DNA from: Bacilli bacterium
GTDB taxonomy: Bacteria; Bacillota_I; Bacilli_A; RF39; UBA660
DNA: 64,000 nucleotides
Reading direction: 5' to 3'
NCBI GenBank assembly: GCA_017511605.1
Contig: JAFWJL010000008.1
Location: forward strand, 124,001-188,000
Under the pieces are notes generated by a model, which searched no databases, was not told the origin of the DNA, and worked only from the letters and a program-made list of their open reading frames with translations. Position numbers and translations under genes: made by a program. Of the stretch, positions 25,881 to 33,268 are shown in pieces. Each line of letters opens with the position of its first letter. Position 1 is the stretch's first letter.

Positions 25881-27076
25881 TTGTCATATATTTCTTTTAT
25901 AGTTTTTTCATAACCTATATCTTTAGGATGATAGTACTTTTTATTTTTTAATTTATCTGGTAAATATTGTTGTATTACATAAGCCCCTGGATAATCATGA
26001 GGATATTTATATTCAGTGTTAGAACTATCATTTTTTAAGTGTTTTGGTATTGTTCCAACGTTTCCTTCTTCTATATCTTTTAATGCTTCATCAAATGCAA
26101 TATGTGCTGTATTAGATTTAGGAGAAAGTGCCATTTCTGTTACTATGGTACCTAGAGGAATTCTTGCTTCAGGTAAACCGACACGCTCTGCTGCGTTTAT
26201 TGCTGCATCAAGTCTAGGCCCAATTGCGGGATTAGCTAGTCCTATATCTTCATAAGCTATTACACTTAGTCGTCTATATATGGAATCTAAATCACCTTCA
26301 GTAACTAATCTTGCTAGATAGTGAAGTGATGCATCTACATCACTACCTCTAATTGATTTTTGAAGTCCTGATAATACATCGTAATGTCCATCACCATTTT
26401 TATCTGAGAAGAATACTGGTTTATTATTAATACTTTTAATCTTTTCTTCTGTAATAGTTTTATCGTCACTAGAGTAGTATGCTATTTCTAATAAATTATA
26501 AGCATATCTTAGGTCGTTTCCTGAGACTTTTGCAATATACTCGATTACTTTGTTATCTATCTTAATATTCTCTAATTCTGGGCTTTTTATGGCCTTTTTA
26601 AGGCCTTCTATAATATCTTTAGTATCTAATTCATGTAGTTCAAATAATTGGCATCTACTTCTAATGGCAGGATTAATAGAGTGATATGGATTAGATGTAG
26701 TCATACCTATTAAAGTAATTAGCCCACTTTCCATTACTGGAAGTAATAGATCTTGTTTATCTTTATTTAATCTATGTATCTCATCCATTATAAGTACTAA
26801 TTCACCATACATTTTAGCTTCTTCTATTACTGTATCAAAATCTTTTTTATTATTAGTAGTAGCATTTAAAAATCTATAATGAATATCTAATTCATTTACT
26901 AATGCATTTGCGATACTAGTTTTTCCAATACCTGGTTTACCATAAAGAATCATTGAAAATAATTTTTTATTTTTAACTAAATTAGATAGTACTTTATCTT
27001 TACCAATTAAATGTTTTTGTCCTATAACATCTTTTAATGTTTTAGGAGCTAATTTTAATGCTAGTGGTTTAGACAT
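25853..27076 (-). CDS. rarA: Replication-associated recombination protein A (AAA+ ATPase)
   Basis: 407 aa of the RarA/MgsA/WRNIP1 family: KTLKDVIGQKHLIG, Walker A YGKPGIGKTS near residue 46, Walker B LIMDEIHR near 92, and the C-terminal tetramerisation region with YPHDYPGAY. It acts at stalled replication forks. AGGTGAT precedes the ATG at 27076; an in-frame GTG upstream overlaps that ribosome binding site and is rejected. Confidence 0.92.
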   Translation of the reverse strand: MSKPLALKLAPKTLKDVIGQKHLIGKDKVLSNLVKNKKLFSMILYGKPGIGKTSIANALVNELDIHYRFLNATTNNKKDFDTVIEEAKMYGELVLIMDEIHRLNKDKQDLLLPVMESGLITLIGMTTSNPYHSINPAIRSRCQLFELHELDTKDIIEGLKKAIKSPELENIKIDNKVIEYIAKVSGNDLRYAYNLLEIAYYSSDDKTITEEKIKSINNKPVFFSDKNGDGHYDVLSGLQKSIRGSDVDASLHYLARLVTEGDLDSIYRRLSVIAYEDIGLANPAIGPRLDAAINAAERVGLPEARIPLGTIVTEMALSPKSNTAHIAFDEALKDIEEGNVGTIPKHLKNDSSNTEYKYPHDYPGAYVIQQYLPDKLKNKKYYHPKDIGYEKTIKEIYDKIEKIKDSN

Positions 27077-27115
27077 ATTTATCACCTAATAGTATTTTAT
27101 CAAATAAAAGGCAAA

Positions 27116-27144
27116 TTGTAAAAATATAATAAATTTAGTATAAT
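27116..27144 (+). promoter_or_regulatory. Promoter of the xerD-deoB operon
   Basis: -35 TTGTAA (27116-27121), exactly 17 bases, -10 TATAAT (27139-27144). The predicted start is about 10 bases before the AGGTGA ribosome binding site. Confidence 0.75.
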
Positions 27145-27161
27145 ATGTATAGGTGAAGTGT

Positions 27162-28055
27162 ATGAAAATAGAAGATGCGATTAGTGATTTTTTAAATTAT
27201 TGTGTCTTTGAGAAAGGGCTATCTGATAGAAGTAAATTATCTTATGAAAATGATTTAAAAGTATATAAAGAGTTTTTAAAAGATAGAGCAATTTATGATG
27301 TGTCTAGAATAAGAAGCGAAGATATAAAAGATTTTTTAAAAGAGAGAAATTCTGAAGAAAGCTCTACTATAGCTCACAACTTAACAGTAATTAAAAATTT
27401 TCATACTTATTTATTAAAAGAAAATATAGTTAAGTCTGATGTGTCTGAGTTTATTGATAGACCTAAATTAAGAAAATCTTTACCTAAAACTTTAAGTGTT
27501 GAAGATGTAGATAGACTACTTGATATTAAGCTAGATAGTGCATTTGACTATCGTAATAAAGCTATGTTAGAATTAATGTATGGCTGTGGTTTAAGAGTTA
27601 GTGAACTTGTAAATTTAACTCTTAATGATATAGATATGACTAATTGTTTGATTAGAATATTTGGTAAAGGAAGTAAGGAAAGAGAAATACCAATTGGAGA
27701 ATATTCTATTTATTATTTAAAAGAATATTTAAATGTGAGAGATTCTTTATTAAAAGGTAAGCCATGTAATAAATTGTTTTTAAATAATCATGGTTCTAGT
27801 ATTTCTAGACAAGGTTTTTTTAAAATGTTAAAACAATTGTTGAAGGAAAAAGGATTGAATACGGATGTATCTCCTCATACTCTTAGACATAGTTTTGCAA
27901 CTCATTTGATTAATAGGGGAGCAGATCTAAGAAGTATACAAGAGATGCTTGGACATTCTGATATTTCAACGACTAAAATATATACTAAAGTTAGTGATGA
28001 AAAAGTAATAGAAGAATACAACGAATATCACTATCGTAGTAAAAAGGAGCAGTAA
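27162..28055 (+). CDS. xerD: Tyrosine recombinase XerD
   Basis: 297 aa: an N-terminal SAM-like core-binding domain (residues 1-95) and a catalytic domain with all active residues. These are Arg in CGLRVSEL, Lys in GKGSKERE, HTLRHSFATH, GHSDISTT and Tyr in KIYTKV. The full length and the deoB neighbour, a common Firmicute arrangement, argue for the housekeeping XerD that resolves chromosome dimers rather than an integrase. ATG at 27162 follows AGGTGAAG. Confidence 0.9.
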   Translation: MKIEDAISDFLNYCVFEKGLSDRSKLSYENDLKVYKEFLKDRAIYDVSRIRSEDIKDFLKERNSEESSTIAHNLTVIKNFHTYLLKENIVKSDVSEFIDRPKLRKSLPKTLSVEDVDRLLDIKLDSAFDYRNKAMLELMYGCGLRVSELVNLTLNDIDMTNCLIRIFGKGSKEREIPIGEYSIYYLKEYLNVRDSLLKGKPCNKLFLNNHGSSISRQGFFKMLKQLLKEKGLNTDVSPHTLRHSFATHLINRGADLRSIQEMLGHSDISTTKIYTKVSDEKVIEEYNEYHYRSKKEQ

Positions 28056-28056
28056 T

Positions 28057-29226
28057 ATGAAATTTAAAAGAATATTTTTACTTATAATAGATTCTTTAGG
28101 AGTAGGGGAAACGCCTGATGCAGTTAATTTTGGAGATAGTGGAGCTAATACATTAGGACATGTATTAGAAAATAATGATTTATTTATTCCTAATTTAAAG
28201 AAAATAGGGTTTTTAGATACATTAAATATGAGTGAAAACGATAGTGTAGATGCATATTATACAATAATTAAACCAGCTTCCTTATCTAAGGATACATTGA
28301 ATGCTCATTATGAGATGTTTGGGATAAACAATAGTATTCCATTTCAAACATTTAATAATGGATTTCCATATGAAATATTAAATGCGATAGAGCAAGTTAC
28401 GGGTAGGGGAATTATCGGTAATGTTTGTTGTAATGATGATTCTATTATTAATGAATTGGGAGAAAGACAATATAATTATGGATCTTTAATAGTTTATACT
28501 TCATCTGATTCAGATATTCAAGTGGCTGCTCATGAAGATTCTATTCCTATGGCTACTCTTCATGAATATTGTGAGAAGATTAGGACGTTAATAGAAAAAT
28601 TAGATTGGAAAATTGCTAGAGTAATTGCAAGACCTTTTAATGGTACTCCTGGTAATTATAAATTTGTTAATAGCGGTAGACGTGACTATACATTAAAACC
28701 ACCAAAAAGAAGTGTTTTAGATGCTTTAAATGAAGCTAATTACAATGTAATTGGTATTGGTAAAATTAATGACTTATTTGATGGGGTAGGGATTAATAAA
28801 AATATTAAAGCTACAAATAATAATGAAGCTATTAATAAATTAACTGATATAATGGATAAGAATTTTACTGGACTTTGTATAACAAATTTATGTGATTTTG
28901 ATTCTTTATATGGATATGTTAGAGATGTAGAAGGATATGCTAAAACTATTGAAGAGTTAGATGTAGATATTCCTATTATTTTAAATAAATTAGAATTGGA
29001 TGATTTATTAATTATTACTTCCGATCATGGAAAGGATCCTATATTCAGTGATGGTAATCAACATACTAGAGAAAATTTACCATTAATTTTATATAGTAGA
29101 AATTTTAAAAAACCTGGTCGTTTAGGCCAACTTGATACTCTTGCAGATATTGGAGCTTTAATTGCTGATAATTTTGATTTGCCTGAATTAGAAACTGGTA
29201 AGAGCATTTTGAGTGAATTAGAGTAG
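28057..29226 (+). CDS. deoB: Phosphopentomutase
   Basis: 389 aa of the alkaline-phosphatase superfamily. It has the N-terminal metal motif IIDSLGVGETPDA, the nucleophile region GANTLGH, and C-terminal metal ligands in SDHGKDP and QHTREN. It interconverts ribose 1- and 5-phosphate (or the deoxy forms) in nucleoside salvage. It starts one base after the xerD stop, with AAGGAGC in the xerD end as ribosome binding site. Confidence 0.95.
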   Translation: MKFKRIFLLIIDSLGVGETPDAVNFGDSGANTLGHVLENNDLFIPNLKKIGFLDTLNMSENDSVDAYYTIIKPASLSKDTLNAHYEMFGINNSIPFQTFNNGFPYEILNAIEQVTGRGIIGNVCCNDDSIINELGERQYNYGSLIVYTSSDSDIQVAAHEDSIPMATLHEYCEKIRTLIEKLDWKIARVIARPFNGTPGNYKFVNSGRRDYTLKPPKRSVLDALNEANYNVIGIGKINDLFDGVGINKNIKATNNNEAINKLTDIMDKNFTGLCITNLCDFDSLYGYVRDVEGYAKTIEELDVDIPIILNKLELDDLLIITSDHGKDPIFSDGNQHTRENLPLILYSRNFKKPGRLGQLDTLADIGALIADNFDLPELETGKSILSELE

Positions 29227-29253
29227 AGGAAATAGGGTAATTGCCCCTACTAA

Positions 29254-29285
29254 AAAAAGAAGCATTATTTGCTTCTTTTTCTTTT
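29254..29285 (+). terminator. Bidirectional terminator
   Basis: Stem AAAAGAAGCA / TGCTTCTTTT, with T-runs on both strands. It ends deoB on + and the small Cys-rich gene on -, whose stop codon lies at the loop. Confidence 0.8.
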
Positions 29286-29453
29286 TCTATTCATACTATT
29301 ACTTTCTGAAGTAACTTCATATTCGTTATCTGTAATTGTACTTTTATTTTTTGCAAAATTAGCAGTAGAGGAGTTACTACAATTTCTATTGCATGAATCC
29401 CCTACCTTAGAACAATTCAAATTACAAGAACGATTTCTTCTATTTCTTTTCAT
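29265..29453 (-). CDS. Small basic Cys/Asn-rich protein (62 aa)
   Basis: 62 aa with four Cys in C-x3-C / C-x3-C-like spacing (SCNLNCS, SCNRNCS) and strongly basic ends (MKRNRRNR, RKRKR). AGGAGG sits 7 bases before the ATG, which favours this strand over a hydrophobic frame opposite. No family recognised. Candidate small metal-binding, nucleic-acid-binding or spore-structure protein (inference). Confidence 0.6.
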   Translation of the reverse strand: MKRNRRNRSCNLNCSKVGDSCNRNCSNSSTANFAKNKSTITDNEYEVTSESNSMNRKRKRSK

Positions 29454-29973
29454 AAATAACCTCCTGTTATTATGATGTACTATTATTTTTATTTTATACG
29501 CGTATATATCCTTATTTATATATAATATAAGGATATAGAAGATTCATTCTCGTGAAATTAGATGATGAACTATCCATCTAATTAAATCTAAATTGATGAG
29601 AATTAATTTCGTGATTTTAGGTGAAGAACTACCCATCTAAGAGGAGATAAATCGCTTAGAATTCACTCTACTTTTTTATATACAATGAGGAGTGGTATTG
29701 GGCTATATCTATATAATATATAAATAATAAGATATAAATACATGCGTGTAAATTTAAATTAAAAATAATTTTAAAATTTAATTTTTAATTTATAAATATG
29801 TTATAATTAATATGTAATTATGATTTATTAAAAAATATGAAAATTCATATAAATAGGGGTAGTTTTCATAATAAATATATATAGAAGTTAACATAATATC
29901 AATTATAGGAAGTTCTTTTCTCTTGAATCAGACCCTACTATTTACTTATTTATATATAATAAAAGTAATGAAA
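29454..29973. other. 520-bp region without a convincing protein gene
   Basis: Besides the RNA candidate described separately, it holds a 12-bp palindrome TATACGCGTATA (29496-29507), an inverted repeat ATATCCTTA / TAAGGATAT (29506-29514 / 29528-29536) and extremely AT-rich sequence from 29700 to 29830. A terminator lies at 29961. Only very short frames without ribosome binding sites were seen. Confidence 0.6.
29541..29677. ncRNA. Candidate structured RNA with two similar hairpin modules
   Basis: Two 32-base units (29550-29581 and 29609-29640) share about 27 positions, including GAACTA and CCATCTAA. Each can fold into TTAG(A/G)TG / CATCTAA hairpins. A paired A-T to G-C change (module position 13 with 24) suggests a conserved inner pair. 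Outer pairings ATTCTC / GAGAAT would enclose the first module. A T-run (29671-29677) follows on +. No match to a class I know. Strand is uncertain. Confidence 0.4.
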
Positions 29974-29990
29974 TTAATCATTACTTTTTT
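29961..29990 (-). terminator. Terminator hairpin
   Basis: Ten-base stem AAAAGTAATG / CATTACTTTT with an 8-nt loop; overlaps the stop codon of the 46-aa gene on the - strand, with T-rich sequence on both sides. Confidence 0.7.
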
Positions 29991-30114
29991 CTTTATTTTT
30001 ATTCTTATTAATTAAATATAATAATAAATATATAATTCCACCCATTGTTAGTACTATTGAGAAAACTATTACGATTACTATTATAGTTGCTAATAAAGAT
30101 GCTACTTTCAACAT
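29974..30114 (-). CDS. Small single-pass membrane protein (46 aa)
   Basis: 46 aa: starts MLKVASLLATIIVIVIV, one long hydrophobic helix to about residue 35, then a Lys/Asn-rich tail. AGAGGAG sits 7-8 bases before the ATG and a terminator overlaps its end, which supports expression. Function unknown. It lies just downstream of the XRE regulator gene on the same strand, separated by a terminator. Confidence 0.6.
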   Translation of the reverse strand: MLKVASLLATIIVIVIVFSIVLTMGGIIYLLLYLINKNKNKEKSND

Positions 30115-30135
30115 ATATATTCTCCTCTACTCTAT

Positions 30136-30160
30136 AAGAAAAAAGACTATTACTAGTCTT
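30136..30160 (-). terminator. Rho-independent terminator of the XRE gene
   Basis: On the - strand: stem AAGACTA / TAGTCTT, 4-nt loop, followed by T-rich tail. Confidence 0.8.
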
Positions 30161-30926
30161 AAACTTTCCTTGATTGAATTTCTGCTATTTTTTCAAATAC
30201 TTCTTTAGCATTATCTTCGTTGATTTCAGTATATCCTAATTCTTTTAATGCTTGAATTTTAACAGTATTTAATTCTTGAGTACGTGATAATTTTTCTTCT
30301 TTCTTTTGTTCAATGCTTTGTACAAATCTCTTATGTGATTCAGCAAGTTTTACTTTAGAAGAACCTCCATTGTTGTATAAAGTCATTGCACTAAACATGA
30401 TACTTTCAAATACAAATTGTTTATCTTTATTAAAATTAAATTCCATTGGATCAGCAAATCCTAATGATTTAGACATAAATGCTAAGATATATTTTAATTC
30501 TTCATTAGTTTCCATTGATTGTAGAAAATTATATAGATATACATAAGTATTATATGTATCTTTTGATTTGTCTGTAGCTAATTTTTCTTTTAATAGATTA
30601 ATAATATCTGATAGTAATTCTTGTTCTTTTTTATTAAATCCTTTTAAATCAGAGATTATTTCTTTACTAGAAGAATCTTTTACACCTTCATTTAATCTGT
30701 TTTCTACTTCAATAATATATTCGCCTGTAATTTTAATTTTTTCTAATTCATTAATATCTTCTACATTTAATAAACTTAATAATTTAGCTGCTTTTTCTTT
30801 AGGCCAATTAGACATATCATCTATAGCTAGATAATTATATAACATTTGTCTTGATACTCCTAAATATTTAGCTAATCTAACTTTACTTATTCCTAATTCA
30901 GTTAATACGGTATTTAATTCTTTCAT
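30159..30926 (-). CDS. XRE-family transcriptional regulator with helical C-terminal domain
   Basis: 255 aa. The N-terminal helix-turn-helix (LAKYLGVSRQMLYNYLAID, residues about 18-36) is of the Cro/C1 type. The long helical C-terminal part is unrecognised and may sense a ligand or oligomerise. GGAGGG precedes the ATG. An inverted repeat overlaps its -35, consistent with autorepression. Confidence 0.75.
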   Translation of the reverse strand: MKELNTVLTELGISKVRLAKYLGVSRQMLYNYLAIDDMSNWPKEKAAKLLSLLNVEDINELEKIKITGEYIIEVENRLNEGVKDSSSKEIISDLKGFNKKEQELLSDIINLLKEKLATDKSKDTYNTYVYLYNFLQSMETNEELKYILAFMSKSLGFADPMEFNFNKDKQFVFESIMFSAMTLYNNGGSSKVKLAESHKRFVQSIEQKKEEKLSRTQELNTVKIQALKELGYTEINEDNAKEVFEKIAEIQSRKV

Positions 30927-30946
30927 TATTTTACCCTCCTAATATA

Positions 30947-30991
30947 ATTATATATGTTGGGGTGTAAAATATCAAGTGTAAATTGACACTT
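30947..30991 (-). promoter_or_regulatory. Promoter and putative operator of the XRE gene
   Basis: On the - strand: -35 TTGATA (30970-30975), 17 bases, -10 TATAAT (30947-30952). The inverted repeat AAGTGT-N6-ACACTT (30974-30991) overlaps the -35, a typical place for an autorepressor. The same palindrome lies just after the spoIIM stop codon and may also help terminate spoIIM. Confidence 0.65.
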
Positions 30992-30996
30992 TTTAA

Positions 30997-31584
30997 TTAA
31001 ATTAGGTATTTAAGTATATTAGGAATTAATAATACTTCTATTAAACTGCTTATAATCATTAATATTAATATAAATAATAAGATTTTTATATATCTTTTAG
31101 TGATTAGTTTTAACTTATATTCTTTCTTTAAAAATAATACTTTTATTAAGATAATAGAATAGTTAATTGAATAATAAAGTAATATGAAATAAAGAAGGAT
31201 ATTTAATATATTAGGTATTAAATATATTATTATAAAAAATATATTAGTATATTTTAAGTTTATAATAAAAAATATTAATTCTAATGATATTAATAATAAT
31301 TTAAATAAATATATGCTTAATACTATTGGTATACCTATTATAGATATACCTAATAACCATATTATAGATACTGTTATGAGGTTATTTGAAAGGGTTTTGG
31401 TTAATATACTTAGATTACTTATTTTTGATGTTTTTAGGTTGTTTTTTAGGGTTATTATATTATTTGTTATTTCTTCTTTTACTGTTTTATCTAATGTGGC
31501 ACTTATATATATACTTATGAATATTATTATTACTGTGATTATTACTAATATTTTTAATAATTTGTTTTTCTTTAAATATTTCAT
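30997..31584 (-). CDS. spoIIM: Stage II sporulation protein M
   Basis: A 195-aa membrane protein with about five helices. The motif SIIWLLGISIIGIPIV near residue 72 corresponds to the conserved core of the SpoIIM family (PF01944). SpoIIM works with SpoIID and SpoIIP in septal peptidoglycan removal and forespore engulfment. No spoIID or spoIIP is nearby. The assignment rests on length, topology and that motif; other SpoIIM-domain membrane proteins exist. Confidence 0.72.
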   Translation of the reverse strand: MKYLKKNKLLKILVIITVIIIFISIYISATLDKTVKEEITNNIITLKNNLKTSKISNLSILTKTLSNNLITVSIIWLLGISIIGIPIVLSIYLFKLLLISLELIFFIINLKYTNIFFIIIYLIPNILNILLYFILLYYSINYSIILIKVLFLKKEYKLKLITKRYIKILLFILILMIISSLIEVLLIPNILKYLI

Positions 31585-31686
31585 GTTTTCACCTAATAAA
31601 GTATATTCTTAATATGTGTTTATATAATTTATTTTAATTTACTTTTTATGACAAATAATTTATAATTATATTGTGAGGTAGATAAT

Positions 31687-31773
31687 ATGAATGATAAAGT
31701 TATTAAAGCTGTGGCTATTATTATGTTAGTGGCTACTGTATTAGGATTTTTTAGTGTATTATTGTTTTTATAA
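31687..31773 (+). CDS. Prli42/DUF4044-like miniprotein (28 aa)
   Basis: A 28-aa single-helix protein, starting MNDKVIKAVAIIMLVATVLG. A charged N-terminal end is followed by one membrane helix. GAGGT lies 7 bases before the ATG, TATAAT is at 31661-31666, and a strong terminator follows. Size and pattern resemble the Prli42/DUF4044 class of tiny membrane proteins (stressosome anchor in Listeria). The match is by pattern only. Confidence 0.55.
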   Translation: MNDKVIKAVAIIMLVATVLGFFSVLLFL

Positions 31774-31778
31774 AAAAT

Positions 31779-31801
31779 AAAAAGGCTTTTGCCTTTTTTT
31801 A
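31779..31801 (+). terminator. Bidirectional terminator
   Basis: Stem AAAAAGGC / GCCTTTTT with TTTT loop; separates the 28-aa gene from the convergent gene at 31799. Confidence 0.85.
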
Positions 31802-32098
31802 TTTATCTATATAAGCTTCTATTTCAGGATTAATATTAGAAATATTATCATCTAAATTATATTTATTAGCAATATCATTAATTCTATCAAAGTTTTTAGA
31901 TATATAAAGCATTAATAATCCAGCTATTCTATTTGCGGTATATTTATCTAGAATAGCACGATCTTTACTATTTATATTGTATTTGCGGCATATATCTAAT
32001 ATTGGGCCATATCCATATAAGTAATTAGTAAATGATTTAGATAGTAATAATACATCTTTATTGGTATCTTTTATTTTTACATTTTTCCATACTTTCAT
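31799..32098 (-). CDS. Hypothetical helical protein (99 aa)
   Basis: 99 aa, soluble and mostly helical, with LYGYGPILDICRKYNI near residue 26. No family recognised. AGAGGTG precedes the ATG at 32098, deciding this start over an upstream in-frame codon. It has terminators on both sides, so it is probably monocistronic. Confidence 0.6.
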   Translation of the reverse strand: MKVWKNVKIKDTNKDVLLLSKSFTNYLYGYGPILDICRKYNINSKDRAILDKYTANRIAGLLMLYISKNFDRINDIANKYNLDDNISNINPEIEAYIDK

Positions 32099-32147
32099 GT
32101 TATGCACCTCTTGGTGATTTATAATAACATAAAAGATTATTTTACTC

Positions 32148-32182
32148 AATAAAAAACAATCACTTTAGAAAAGGATTGTTTT
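32148..32182 (-). terminator. Rho-independent terminator
   Basis: On the - strand: stem AAACAATC / GATTGTTT, followed by T residues; ends the metallo-hydrolase gene. Confidence 0.8.
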
Positions 32183-32687
32183 GTTTTTCATAGCCTAATG
32201 TAGTCTCATCATAATGACCTGGATATAATTTAATATCATCATCATAATCTAGAATTTTTTTAATGCTTTCTTGCATTTCTGCATCACTACCACCTGGAAA
32301 ATCAGTTCTTCCCATACTTTCTTTAAATATGAAGTCTCCTACTAGCATTATTTTATCTTCTTCAAAATAGAAGGTTACAGAATCTTTTGAATGTCCTGGA
32401 GTAAGGATTGCTTTGAATGTAAAGTCCCCTATTTTATATTCTTTATTTTCTTCTAGGTTACTTCTTTTAAATATTTTAATGCTTCTCTTAGTTAAAAAGT
32501 TTCTTAATGCTCCTATATGATCAAAATGGGAATGAGTTATTAGTACTCCTAGTACTTTATTATCCCCTATTTCATCTTTTATTTTATTATATTCATCACC
32601 TGGGTCTACTACTAAACAATTACCATCTTTAATTAATAAGTAACAGTTTTCATCTAGATATCCAGTAACTACTCTTTTGATTTCCAT
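32160..32687 (-). CDS. MBL-fold metallo-hydrolase (glyoxalase II-like)
   Basis: 175 aa with the metallo-beta-lactamase zinc motif THSHFDHIG near residue 52, a third His in LTPGHSKDS, Asp in LVGDFIFKESMGRTD and the last His in LYPGHY. This is the short single-domain YcbL-like type often called hydroxyacylglutathione hydrolase. The substrate in this organism is uncertain. Confidence 0.85.
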   Translation of the reverse strand: MEIKRVVTGYLDENCYLLIKDGNCLVVDPGDEYNKIKDEIGDNKVLGVLITHSHFDHIGALRNFLTKRSIKIFKRSNLEENKEYKIGDFTFKAILTPGHSKDSVTFYFEEDKIMLVGDFIFKESMGRTDFPGGSDAEMQESIKKILDYDDDIKLYPGHYDETTLGYEKQNNPFLK

Positions 32688-32763
32688 AGTATCTTTCCCC
32701 TATTCATCTATCTTACATGATAATTTTATCAAATTTTAAGAATTATTTCAATAAAAAAAGAAG

Positions 32764-33012
32764 CTATGCTTCTTTTACTTTGTTAAGTGTTTGACATATT
32801 GTGTTTTTATCAATATTTTTAATCTTGTAGAAACCTAGATTGGTCATTTCTTGGTATGTATTGTCTTGCATAGACATAGTATTATCCAAAGACGCTTTTA
32901 ATGTGTTTCTAACATGTACATTTACACTTTCTAATGTACCGTGGACATATACTTCTACAGTGCTTTTTAATAATAATAAATAACTATCTAAGAATTTTTG
33001 ATCATTAGTCAT
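32764..33012 (-). CDS. Spore coat protein, CotF family
   Basis: 82 aa of the Coat F (PF07875) type: a helical ferritin-like bundle half with FLDSYLLLLKSTVEVYVHGT and a Met/Gln-rich turn (NTMSMQDNTYQEMTNLGFY). It is probably a spore coat or inner-coat structural protein. ATG at 33012, 8 bases after GGAGAG, overlaps the end of the upstream small gene by 8 bases, so the two form a coupled pair. Confidence 0.75.
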   Translation of the reverse strand: MTNDQKFLDSYLLLLKSTVEVYVHGTLESVNVHVRNTLKASLDNTMSMQDNTYQEMTNLGFYKIKNIDKNTICQTLNKVKEA

Positions 33013-33196
33013 TTGCTTCACTCTCCAATAATTTTATTAAGTCTTTTTTCATTTTTTCATGAGTTTTTAATTCTTTTCTCATAAATTCTATTAGATTTTC
33101 ATCTTGAAAACAATTAATATAATCTTGTATATTTTCTATAATAGTTTTTTCATGACCAATAGCATCTTCTACATATAATAATTCTTTTTGTGTCAT
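33005..33196 (-). CDS. Small helical protein paired with CotF-like protein
   Basis: 63 aa, two predicted helices (KELLYVEDAIGHEKTIIENI; FMRKELKTHEKMKKDLIKLL). It looks like the N-terminal half of a CotF-type four-helix unit, with the downstream gene providing the rest. Such split pairs are known in spore formers. AGGAGGG precedes the ATG at 33196; longer in-frame starts lack a ribosome binding site. Confidence 0.6.
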   Translation of the reverse strand: MTQKELLYVEDAIGHEKTIIENIQDYINCFQDENLIEFMRKELKTHEKMKKDLIKLLESEAND

Positions 33197-33242
33197 ATTA
33201 TCCCTCCTAGATATAGTATGGATAATATATTTTAATTTAAAC

Positions 33243-33268
33243 AAAAAAACTAGAAAAACTAGTTTTTA
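33243..33268 (-). terminator. Rho-independent terminator
   Basis: On the - strand: stem AAAACTAG / CTAGTTTT followed by T residues, at the end of the nucleotide-housecleaning operon. Confidence 0.8.

Noticed and set aside
27162..28055. XerD-like recombinase as the integrase of the cassette array
   Set aside because: It is full length, sits beside deoB as a housekeeping xerD commonly does, and is 30 kb from the array. It could act in trans, but nothing here supports that.
29269..29475. Hydrophobic + strand frame opposite the Cys-rich small gene
   Set aside because: Leu/Phe-rich antisense of a basic protein without a ribosome binding site; the - strand frame has AGGAGG at correct spacing.
29550..29640. 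CRISPR array or type III toxin-antitoxin RNA repeats
   Set aside because: Only two imperfect copies 59 bp apart, no cas genes and no toxN-like gene nearby; kept only as a structured RNA candidate.
29690..29900. Replication origin or attachment site in the AT-rich palindromic stretch
   Set aside because: Very AT-rich with many short palindromes, but no DnaA-box cluster, no replication genes and no flanking repeats.
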